Below, piece by piece: positions 33,680 to 44,000 of a stretch of DNA of 64,000 nucleotides (position 1 is the stretch's first letter; each line of letters begins with the position of its first letter). The stretch covers positions 68,103 to 132,102 of the forward strand of contig NMRB01001287.1 of NCBI GenBank assembly GCA_002633025.1, written 5' to 3'. The position numbers were made by a program, and so were the translations under genes. The stretch is from Notospermus geniculatus (lineage: Eukaryota; Nemertea; Pilidiophora; Heteronemertea; Lineidae). A model generated the notes under the pieces. The model was not told the origin of the DNA, did not search any database, and was given only the letters and a program-made list of their open reading frames with translations.

Positions 33680-36035
33680 ATGTCCCTTAGAAGACAAGCG
33701 CGGGCAAAAATCAAAACATTTCTTCAACAGGCCTTTCGTAATCCCAAGTACACAGTTGCTTTCGTGGTATTTTTGAGCATTTTGGTAATTTTCTGGGCGA
33801 AAGGACGGGATCCGGTTTGTCTGACTCCGACATGTGTGAGAGAGCGCAAGATGGCGAAGCTTTTCAAACTTTTGGACAAGTTCCCAAAATTTGAATGCCC
33901 GTCTCAATTTTACCTTTATCATCTCCACGACAATGTGCACGTTTATTCCTTACAGGTAAGAATTATTCCTCAATAGAGTTGCATACTAGGTCTACCACTT
34001 CTCCTCTTTCGTTTAGGCCTAGGCCCTACCGTAGGCCTAACTTGCGTCAGGTCTACGCCGTACGGAGGTAGGCTAGGTCTCGTCCTTCCTTCAGCTTGCC
34101 GGACTGACGCCGCACGTTCAAGGAGAAATTATAGGCCTAGGCTATATACCTTCCAACGATTTCCCAGAAGTCTACACATTTTCAAGTACAATGTACTTCC
34201 GAATGAGAGAAATTGTTCTATCCACTAGACTGAATTGATCAGCGACACCAAGCGAGAAGTAGGCATGTGCCGCGTGCGTTATCTCCATGAAGATCCTGAC
34301 CTAGACCCTCAACAAGGTCAGGAAGACATTGCTGGCAACCTTCATGAAATCAAATCGTCAACAGATTTGCGTCTGATCCGAGAAGTGTGCGATGATTATG
34401 CCTACATCAGGCCAGGAGGAACGGGGAGGTCCCCAAGTATTGATATTAAGACGATGAACCGTGACGTCATTGATGCTGTCGCACGCTATCAGATGCACAT
34501 GGAAAAAGAAGAAACTGAACTCAGGTAACCAACAAACTCGGTTGTTCGCAAGTAGTGTGGCTGGTTTAACATCTTTCCGACGCTCCGACTTCAACTACGA
34601 GAATGAATTGCAGTCCGCTATGGACATCCTTGATAAAAACGATTTGATAGACGTTACACAATTCGTCAAACACCACTAATTGAAGGCAGAAAAATTTGGC
34701 CTTATAAATCGGAAGTGCGGATAAATAATGAATATTGAAGTCGTAATCCTAGTCGTTACGACTTGAAACACGACTTTAATATTTGCGATTTATGTGCACT
34801 TCCGATCACGAGTCAAAATTATTCTGCCGCAATGTTATGGCAGTTTACGATTTGCAAACGTCTATCAAATCGTTTCTAAATTATCAAGGGTGTCTACAAC
34901 GGACTGCAGTTCATTCGGGTATATTTGAAGTCGGAGTCGGAGAGGTGCTAAACCTCGCTAATTTCTTCTTATCATTTATTAGTTGTATAAATTTGAATTC
35001 ACACCTTCTTGTTATAAATGATTGGCATTGGCAAGAATTATAGTGCAGCAAGAAAGACGAAGGGCTGAAAATGAAAGGTACTCTTTTCATGGACATAGAA
35101 TTTGGTTCTCACCAGTTCATTATCATTTCAGTGACGAAGAACAAAAAGGTAATCAGACCGATGATCTATTGGCGTTGAGATCTCTAATGCAGGGTATCTA
35201 TCCCGGAACGAAGTGGTGTGGCTTTGACAGTTTTGCAAATGATGTCTACAGCGCACTTGGTACGTACGAAACTAAGTAAATGGGTGTTAGTTGGTCATGT
35301 TGGCCGTATGTAGTTGACAACGAATCACAATTTCTTAAGTGCTTATAGGTCGACATTGCGTCTTGAAGCAACTCGACTGATCCGTCGCAGATAAAAAAAA
35401 CCACCACGTACAGGTCGACATTTCAGCGATTGAGAGGAACGGAGCAACTGGCACAGTTACCTCGAACAGCACGCTCCACTAGCGGATCCGGCAGTTGCTC
35501 GGAGACGTAAGCGCCGGCGCGCTCAGGTCGACAAAATCAGCAGTTGATCAGTCACTCCGAGTTGCTTCCATCGCCGGAAAGCTAGTTACCGCGAGTTGCT
35601 TCAAGACGCAATGTCGACCTGTAAGCACCTTTAACACGACGAAACATGTAATGCACAGAGATATACCGGTATTCCTCTATTTAGACCCTTTTCCTTTTTT
35701 TCTTCACGACAGGAACCGAACCGGAAGTAGATGCATGCTGCAGACAACATGAGCATTGTATCCCTCTGGTGGAGTCTTCCCAGACCCGCTACATGTATCA
35801 CAATCCCAGCATCCTCCCCGTCAGGCATTGCAAATGCGACCTTGAACTCTACAACTGCTTCCGGAAGACCGAAAGTCCAGTCGCTGCAAAAGTTGCTCAC
35901 GCTTTCTTCAATCTTGTGCGGATGAAATGTTTCGATTTCGGCGTGCGGCACTTCTGCTCCTGGAAACTTTTCGGTTTTTGTCTGTTTTCAGAGAAAAAAT
36001 GTGCAGCAATCACGCGGTCAAACAAAAAATATTGA
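33680..36035 (+). CDS. Group III (bee-venom type) phospholipase A2-like membrane protein
   Basis: Four exons with matching phases: 33680-33955, 34229-34524, 35132-35259 and 35713-36035 (TGA 36,033-36,035), 340 aa. Residues 1-25 are basic, followed by one hydrophobic helix (YTVAFVVFLSILVIFW), suggesting a type II anchor; the middle region is unfamiliar. The C-terminal third has the group III layout: YPGTKWCGFD, DACCRQHEHC formed across the exon 3/4 junction with upstream residues, then RHCKCDLELYNCF. Active enzymes have WCGxG and CCRxHD, where the G and D help bind calcium and H is catalytic. Here the histidine is kept but the loop glycine is D and the aspartate is E, so activity may be weak or lost. 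Intron 3 holds the foldback at 35,340-35,633. Confidence 0.8.
34690..34805. repeat. Short foldback in PLA2-like intron 2
   Basis: ATAAATCGGAAGTGC near 34,705 pairs with GCACTTCCGAT near 34,797; GAAGTCGTAA/TTACGACTT form the stem centre. Non-coding. Confidence 0.6.
35340..35633. repeat. Foldback in PLA2-like intron 3
   Basis: Terminal arms GTGCTTATAGGTCGACATTG...CTTGAAGCAACTCG and complement at 35,585-35,633, with a second inner pair ACAGGTCGACA / GGAGCAACTG-like words. It sits between the two catalytic PLA2 exons and would be spliced out. Confidence 0.75.
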
Positions 36036-36722
36036 TGAAAAATCTTGCATATAATTTTGATTTTTATACATGTATATAGTTTATACATCAGTTTCATGGA
36101 ATTTCCCAGTATAGTGGTTTTGACAGAAAGTAGTCAAGAACGATCCCGGAGTGAGTACATTGTGAAAAAAGTGAAAATAAAATATTCTTTGTCATGGGCC
36201 TACAAATTCTCCTAGAACATATATATGTTTATTTCTTCCACGTGTGTATATTTCTGCCCTTGTGTTTTTAAAAGGCCAGTACCACGAACTCTTCCCCTCA
36301 ACTGCCCGTTATATGACCAGTGCATGCAATTTCCAAAAAGCCAGAGTCAGAAGCCTTTATCCCGCTGTGCATGTGGATGCATACAGTTACTATAAGCGTC
36401 TTGAAAGCCTGATATCACCACCGATGTGGAGAATGGCAGATCTATCATAAATTTATGAATCACACCAATAGCGGTGACGGTAGGCATAAATTTCATCATA
36501 CTCCACGACAGCGTTGAAATTTTAACACTGCCATCGACGCTAGATCGCCATCTTGAAAATCTTGACGTCATCGTCGGTGGGGCCGCCATCTTGTTGGTCT
36601 TTCAAGTGACGCGAACTTCTTTTTAAAAATGTTATTTGCAGAAAACAATATTTATCTTGTCGAAAATGAAACAGAATAACTTTATTTACTCTACCGATGT
36701 TTGTATCGAGTCGATACCTCTG
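36036..36722. other. Gap between PLA2-like and Kv genes (tail to tail)
   Basis: An AATAAA at 36,177-36,182 could serve the PLA2-like transcript. An open frame at 36,280-36,447 has no known domain. Nothing else is supported. Confidence 0.45.
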
Positions 36723-36925
36723 TACACCCATTTACAACAGATCTATATTGTAAGCGTAGAAAACGACGTGATGGGTAACCGCTTTACAAAGAGAAGAATT
36801 TCTACTGTTCACTCCGCGCGCGCACTACTTTTCAAGATGGAAACCTAGCGTCGATACTAGTGTGATATCCCCAGGTATCACCACCTAGCGTCAAGTTTGA
36901 AGTTTCATGTGTCATCACTGCAAAA

Positions 36926-37813
36926 TTAGGAACGGCGACTTGACTTCGTGGGTTGAGGTGGCGGCTTCGATTTGTACATGCTGATCTTGGTGGATTTTTG
37001 TACATGGTGTTTCTTCCTGAGGGCGTCGAGGGTCAAGGCATGTTTGTGGTAACTAATGTAATTACTGGTAACTATTGGAATAGTTAAAGTCATCACCACG
37101 ACGCCGGAGACACAACATAAAACACCGACGACATGACCACTTATTCCAGATGGATAGATGTCGCCGTAACCAACTCCACTCATCGTCACAACCGCCCACC
37201 AGAGACCATCAGGGATATTCGCGATCAAAGAATGTTTCTCTGTCAGCTCCGCAGCAAATGAAAGCGCCGCGAAAATTAGTACGAAAACACTGAGGACCAT
37301 TGCGAGTAACGCGAGCTGCCCTGAACTCTTTTTCAACGACAACATCAACACTTTGAACCCAATGTACTGCTTCACTAATTTGAAAACCCTGAAGATTCTC
37401 AACACCTGAATGAGCCGGATGATCAACATACTGGAGTAGATCGCTGTGTGGTTGTATACGAACTTGCTCCTGGCGAGGTATATTGCGGTCACAATCCAGT
37501 AGGCAAGGAGGCAAAGGAGGTCGATGATGTTCGTATATGACGTAAAAAACAATAAGAATCGTGGGGACATGATAAGTCTGAAAAAGAACTCCGCTAGGAA
37601 GATAGCCATGAAGACGTACTCAATCGCAACCAGCCAGAATATCGGCTCCGTTTGACCGTAGAGAATTTGTCTGGTGTGACTGGAACTGTTCTTTACGTTC
37701 ACGGCGGCTGGTATGTGCTCTAGATTCACATCCTTTCTGAACTCTGGCATGGTCTCCATGAAGATACAAATGATGGAGAGGACGGTCAAGAGGGCAAACA
37801 TCACTGCCCACAC
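36926..37813 (-). CDS. Kv channel S1-S6 terminal exon, distal copy
   Basis: Acceptor CATTCCAG precedes 37,813; the stop is at 36,926. The 295 codons give the whole membrane core of a voltage-gated potassium channel. S4 has basic residues at three-residue spacing ([18 protein letters not shown]), with a Q where a second arginine is usual. The pore reads TMSGVGYGD, followed by IYP. The encoded protein is identical to that of the copy at 39,133-40,020. Being phase 0 at its start, it can follow the T1 exon at 48,152. As it contains its own stop, it could only be used as an alternative last exon or belong to a second gene lacking T1. Confidence 0.85.
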   Translation of the reverse strand: MWAVMFALLTVLSIICIFMETMPEFRKDVNLEHIPAAVNVKNSSSHTRQILYGQTEPIFWLVAIEYVFMAIFLAEFFFRLIMSPRFLLFFTSYTNIIDLLCLLAYWIVTAIYLARSKFVYNHTAIYSSMLIIRLIQVLRIFRVFKLVKQYIGFKVLMLSLKKSSGQLALLAMVLSVFVLIFAALSFAAELTEKHSLIANIPDGLWWAVVTMSGVGYGDIYPSGISGHVVGVLCCVSGVVVMTLTIPIVTSNYISYHKHALTLDALRKKHHVQKSTKISMYKSKPPPQPTKSSRRS

Positions 37814-37867
37814 CTGGAATGACAAGAAATTCAAAGAAATTACATGTATAATGATTACAGAAATACT

Positions 37868-38097
37868 CTAAACTCCCACCTACCTGTCCCATTCCTGAAC
37901 TCAGAAAAAAGACTAAAGTTGAAGATAATGGGGTGGGGGTATGGTCAGAAACAGTAATGTCCTGTCCACTTACCTGTCCCACTCCCAAGCCTGGCAAAGA
38001 AAATGACAGCGTGCGATATCTTCAACTCAGGATTTGGTCATTTTTCCTAGTTCAGGAATGGGACAGGTACATGTAAGTGGGAGTTCAGAGTACATGT
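37868..38097. repeat. CTCCCACCTACCTGTCCCA foldback family in Kv intron
   Basis: ACTCCCACCTACCTGTCCCA and AGTTGAAGATAATGGGG are mirrored by sequence ending TAAGTGGGAGT. Copies occur at the same place in unit 2 (40,079-40,300) and twice in the 54-56 kb region (about 54,515-54,700 and 55,468-55,623), so it is a mobile family. Confidence 0.8.
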
Positions 38098-38941
38098 AGC
38101 AGGTACTATAAAAGAGATTCAGAGAATGATTTTGCCATGTGAAAATCTTAGCGGTCTCTCCACTCTGCTGCTGGGCGCATTTGAATATGTGTATTGCACT
38201 ATCAGTGATCTCTGGTTCAAGTCAAGCCTTTATTGGGTTCATTTATTGCACAGCAAATAGTTTCTTCAGAACTATGAGTGTTGCTTAACAATTCTCGTAG
38301 CTGACCATGGTGGTCGGAAATACAAATATGATTCATATGCAAGATTAAAATGAAGACATTCCGAAGATTAGTTTGCGATGTCGTATCATTCCTTCTTCAT
38401 CCTTTGGCAAAACACCTTTCCTGGCAATGTGATTAAAATTACCATGCCATTGATGGGATTCAGTCGGCTTATTGAGTTTCTACATGTACTTATGGTCTAG
38501 GCCTGAGTGCTGCGTTTTGATCTCCAAAGTTTCTCAGTTTGTTGACAGCACAAACCGTATTGTATTTGGTGCTTGAACGGTGTTAGTGGAGAACAAATGT
38601 ACATAACACTTAGGAGACATAGTTACTCATAACAGCTGTTCAAATTATGGAAAAATATGGATTCATATCATAGGAGCCTTCTGCGTGGAAAATGCATCAC
38701 GCATGAAATAATGCACATCATACTGTATGCAATAATTCAATGATATTCAGTAATGTAGGAATTCTGCCATAAGCTGCTTTTACATGCAATACAATCCTGT
38801 ACTCAGTCCGGGTAAACTTCGCTTCCTAATATCATTCCTCTCACTTTTAGGTCTGTCTACACGATCATACATTTGTTCAAAACATCATCATACATCTGTA
38901 TGATGATGTCCAAGCTTGTTTGTCGATTTCTGTCTTGTGAA

Positions 38942-41060
38942 TACACCCATTTACAACAGATCTATATTGTAAGCGTAGAAAACGACGTGATGGGTAACCG
39001 CTTTACAAAGAGAAGAATTTCTACTGTTCACTCCGCGCGCGCACTACTTTTCAAGATGGAAACCTAGCGTCCCAGGTATCGCCACCTACATGTAGCGTCA
39101 AGTTTGAAGTTTCATGTGTCATCACTGCAAAATTAGGAACGGCGACTTGACTTCGTGGGTTGAGGTGGCGGCTTCGATTTGTACATGCTGATCTTGGTGG
39201 ATTTTTGTACGTGGTGTTTCTTCCTGAGGGCGTCGAGGGTCAAGGCATGTTTGTGGTAACTAATGTAATTACTGGTAACTATCGGAATAGTTAAAGTCAT
39301 CACCACGACGCCGGAGACACAACATAAAACACCGACGACATGACCACTTATTCCAGATGGATAGATGTCGCCGTAACCAACTCCACTCATCGTCACCACC
39401 GCCCACCAGAGACCATCAGGGATATTCGCGATCAAAGAATGTTTCTCTGTCAGCTCCGCAGCAAATGAAAGCGCCGCGAAAATTAGTACGAAAACACTGA
39501 GAACCATTGCGAGTAACGCGAGCTGCCCTGAACTCTTTTTCAACGACAACATCAACACTTTGAATCCAATGTACTGCTTCACTAATTTGAAAACCCTGAA
39601 GATTCTCAACACCTGAATGAGCCGGATGATCAACATACTGGAGTAGATCGCTGTGTGGTTGTATACGAACTTGCTCCTGGCGAGGTATATTGCGGTCACA
39701 ATCCAGTAGGCAAGGAGGCAAAGGAGGTCGATGATGTTCGTGTATGACGTAAAAAACAATAAGAATCGTGGGGACATGATAAGTCTGAAAAAGAACTCCG
39801 CTAGGAAGATAGCCATGAAGACGTACTCAATCGCAACCAGCCAGAATATCGGCTCCGTTTGACCGTAGAGAATTTGTCTGGTGTGACTGGAACTGTTCTT
39901 TACGTTCACGGCGGCTGGTATGTGCTCTAGATTCACATCCTTTCTGAACTCTGGCATGGTCTCCATGAAGATACAAATGATGGAGAGGACGGTCAAGAGG
40001 GCAAACATCACTGCCCACACCTGGAATGACAAGAAATTCAAAGAAATTACATGTATAATGATTACAGAAATACTCTAAACTCCCACCTACCTGTCCCATT
40101 CCTGAACTCAGAAAAAAGACTAAAGTTGAAGATAATGGGGTGGGGGTATGGTCAGAAACAGTAATGTCCTGTCCACTTACCTGTCCCACTCTCAAGCCTG
40201 GCAAAGAAAATGACAGTGTCCGATATCTTCAACTCAGGATTTGGTCATTTTTCCGAGTTCAGGAATGGGACAGGTACATGTAAGTGGGAGTTCAGAGTAC
40301 ATGTAGCAGGTACTATAAAAGAGATTCAGAGAATGATTTCAAGTTTGCCATGCGAAAAATCTTAGCGGTCTGTCCACTCTGCTGCTGGGCGCATTTGAAT
40401 ATGTGTATTGCACTATCAGTGATCTCTGGTTCAAGTCAAGCCTTTATTGGGTTCATTTATTGCACAGCAAATAGTTTCTTCAGAACTATGAGTGTTGCTT
40501 AACAATTCTCGTAACTGACCATGGTGGTCGGAAATACAAATATGATTCATATGCAAGAATGAAGACATTTCGAAGATTAGTTTGCGATGTTGTATCATTA
40601 CTTCTTCATCCTTTGGCAAAACACCTTTCCTGGCAATGTGATTAAAATTACCATGCCATTGATGGGATTCAGTCGGCTTATTGAGTTTCTACATGTACTT
40701 ATGGTCTAGGCCTGAGTGCCCCGTTTTGATCTCCAAAGTTTCTCAGTTTGTTGACAGCACAAACCGTATTGTATTTGGAGCTTGGACGGTGTTAGTGGAG
40801 AACAAATGTACATAACACTTAGGAGACATAGTTACTCATAACAGCTGTTCAAATTATGGAAAAATATGGATTCATATCATAGGAGCCTTCTACGTGGAAA
40901 TGCATCAGGCATAAAATAATGCAGATCGTACTGTATACAATAATTCAATGATATTCAGTAACGTAGGAATTTGCCATAAGCTGCTTTTACATACAATAGA
41001 ATCCTGCAGTCCGGGTAAAACTCGCTTCCTAATATGAATATCATACCTCTCACTTTTCAT
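38942..41060. repeat. Kv tandem duplication, unit 2
   Basis: Second copy of unit 1. The coding exons differ at six sites by my reading, all silent; flanking sequence has more changes and small indels. It may be a recent duplication or two haplotypes assembled in tandem. Confidence 0.9.
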
Positions 41061-44000
41061 TTCTGATTTTTATCCCCAGGAAGTTTTGCACACGTTTTTG
41101 ATACCTGATCATAATTGGCCCACAGCTATCCTTGCCAATTTAAAGCGATGTGTCAGCCAAAAAAATTTAATGCAAAACGGGACGAATCTTTGTTTACAAA
41201 CACTCATTTCCTGCATTCTGATTGGCTGTGAGGGCAATGTTTACAAACATCATCCTTCTGTTTACAAAACGACTGTCGATTCGCTTTAATATTTCTCTAC
41301 ATCATTTTGTGGAATGCATGGTTTGATATAAAACAATCATTCAGAAAATATGGTATAGCCTACGTTTTCACCACAGGTTTACAATTTCCAGGCACATCAC
41401 TCATTCTCAATAAATTTCACTCACTGAAACAGGTTTATTGATAAATCTATTGGCACGAGGCAAAACAACTTTTACAATACACTTGTACGGACTTGTATGT
41501 CACAGCAGGCCATTAACAACACTTGTGTTTCTCTTTTTTTCATGCTCAAATTCATCAATCGATTTACCGTTTATGATTTATATTTTCATGGAAAAATGAT
41601 TTCTACTGCCTATCTTTCTAACTTGGTGGCATCAGATAAAGTAAACGCCAAATTCAAAAAGTCTGAAATCCAACTCAAGTTGACAAAGTGGCTTTATAAT
41701 GAAATGAAAACTCCACTAGAGATACCAGTGACGTCATCCGCTTCTGAGCTTGACCTGTCTGAGTAGCGTGTATTTCAAAAAAATGGTCCATGGACCATGT
41801 GCTCACTCGTTTGAACATAATAGTGTAATGACAGAGAGAGGTACATGTTAGTTACGAGCAATCTGGGTCTAGTCATTCCCAAGTTGCAGGACTTCAATGA
41901 TTTTTGGGTTATGCCAACTGGCGGCCATATGGGATGTCCGATCGGGCCAAAACTTCACATGCACATAAAGGTCATCTAGAGGGAGCCACATAGCACATTT
42001 GAGCGCTCTGGGTCACGTCGTTCCTGAGTTATAGCACATTTGATGATTTTCGGGTTGCGCCACCTGGCGGCCATATTGGAAGTTTAATCAGGCCGAAATT
42101 TGACGTGCTTGTAAAGGTCATCTAGAGGGAGGTAAATATCAAGTTTGAGCACTCTTGGTCAAGTCGTTCCTGAGTTATAGCACTTGGATGATTTTCAGGT
42201 TACGCCACCTGGTGGCCATATTGGATGTTCGATCGGGCCGAAACTCGGTATTTTTGAAGGTACCCCTCTAATACACGTTAATGCAAGATGAAGATGCTCG
42301 GTGAAATAAAGAAGAACTGTGGCAGCTTCGTTACTTTTGTAGAACTTTGACCTCTGTGACCTTGAAAAGTAGGTCAAATCAAAAACCCGTTATATATGTT
42401 ATGTATCCTAATTAGATACACCTATGATAAAAATTTGGAGATGATCCAGTAATTGTTCAGGAGTTATTGCACTTTTTGTGTTTTTGGTTTTGGCCACCTG
42501 GAGGCCAAGCCAGAATCGATTCAGACCGAAACTTGGTGTTATAGGTCATCTGACCTAGGGGTATATAATGTACCAAGTTTCAGATCAATAGCTCCAGCGG
42601 TTACGAAACGTGCCCTGCTAACAAACGACGGACGACGACGGACGCTGCACCACGACAAAAGCTCACTGGTGAGCTAAAAAGGCAATCTTGCCCGACGCAA
42701 GAAATTCCTCCTTCCTCCTCGAAAATCTTTATCTCCCATAGTAAAACCCAACCTCTTCGGCAAATTGCAGTTTGATAAGTTTGTAGTGTTGAGCAGGATA
42801 CATCACATGAACATCAAGAATGGATGTAGGCCTAAGTGAATCTTCGCTTTGTTGAGCTGATTACTAGTATGCTCGTACGACTTGAAAAAATTATCGGGCG
42901 GAGTAAAGAAGTATGTGTCAGTTAATATTCTCGCAGTCTCGCCCGGTTTTCAATCCGCTCAGTTCCTCCCGAGCCACCGTAGATACGGGCAGATTGGCCT
43001 CGACGTTGATCTTCCCGCCGTCCAGCATCCTGAGAATATCAGGCGTTCTTACTGCTCGCTCCCTTCGTCACCGCAGACAAACGAGCGGATGAAGAGGAGC
43101 GAGGTAAAAACCCCTGCTGTGGGAGGATGCCGTCCAGCGATGACGACCGGGTTGCACGACACATCTCATTGCGTGTATGGGGAGAGTTTGTTTCGTATGC
43201 AAATCGTGGATCGCTGCCGCCGCAGTGTATTAAATGCCGTGCATCAGTGCATTGTTTCGTTTGGTACAGTAGGCCTACAGATAGATGTGAACACAGCCTG
43301 CTAATGCCATTGACGTCCCGCAAAACATGATAAGAGGCCCTCCTCCATGGTGCGGTAGGCCTTGCCCTAGCGCGGCGTTCTCCACTTATTTGCATCATGA
43401 TGCTGTGCCCGGCTGTTTTTAGTGTTTGTACACTAGGGGCCTACTTTGTATTGCCGGGTTTTTTCATTTTTCGGTCGGTCTCGCAATTTGAGGAGTCAGG
43501 TATATTTTAGCCTACACAACACAATTGTATGAAAAAAAACATGATGACTGAAACCCCGTGACGAATAGGCCTTCATGATGTGAGGCTATGCAATGAAATT
43601 AACTGTTTTCTCTTGAATACTTTATTATTTCTTTTACATGTAGATGTGAATGCACGTGGATCTCAGTAACAATTTAATATGTTGTGTATTTCAGTGTATG
43701 GAGGTGGACAAGACATGATGTTTACAGATCAAGTCCTTTCCATGGGAAGACATGGAACAAGGTAGGGCATAAAGTTTGCTCTCTGCACTCTAGGCCCGTT
43801 GGGCACCCGGTTGGACAATACCTTTAAACACAGGTGAGCTTGTTTATTGTTGAGGTGAGCAGTGAGCACTGATGTCGTATACAGTGTATGTCGAGAAGAG
43901 ACATGGGATGAAGGCCTAAACCTAAGTTTATCATGTGAAACTTAGGTTTGACTCAATTATTTACACATTCGGCGCATAAACCTAGGTTTAATGGGCAAAA

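Larger units (their letters stand above)
36724..38852. repeat. Kv tandem duplication, unit 1
   Basis: About 2.1 kb that matches 38,942-41,060 closely from TACACCCATTTACAACAG to CTAATATNATTCC-like text before a CTCACTTTT end. It carries the S1-S6 exon, its downstream flank and an intronic foldback. The units are separated by about 90 bases that include a piece of the ATCATACATTTGT foldback family. Confidence 0.9.

Noticed and set aside
37209-37997. Additional minus-strand ORFs of 101 and 125 residues overlapping the Kv exon, repeated at 39,416-40,204
   Set aside because: They are other frames of the Kv core exon and its flanking intron; duplication explains why they occur twice.
41880-42680. 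CRISPR-like array because of regular repeats
   Set aside because: The units are long, imperfect and lack short unique spacers, and the context is a eukaryotic intron.
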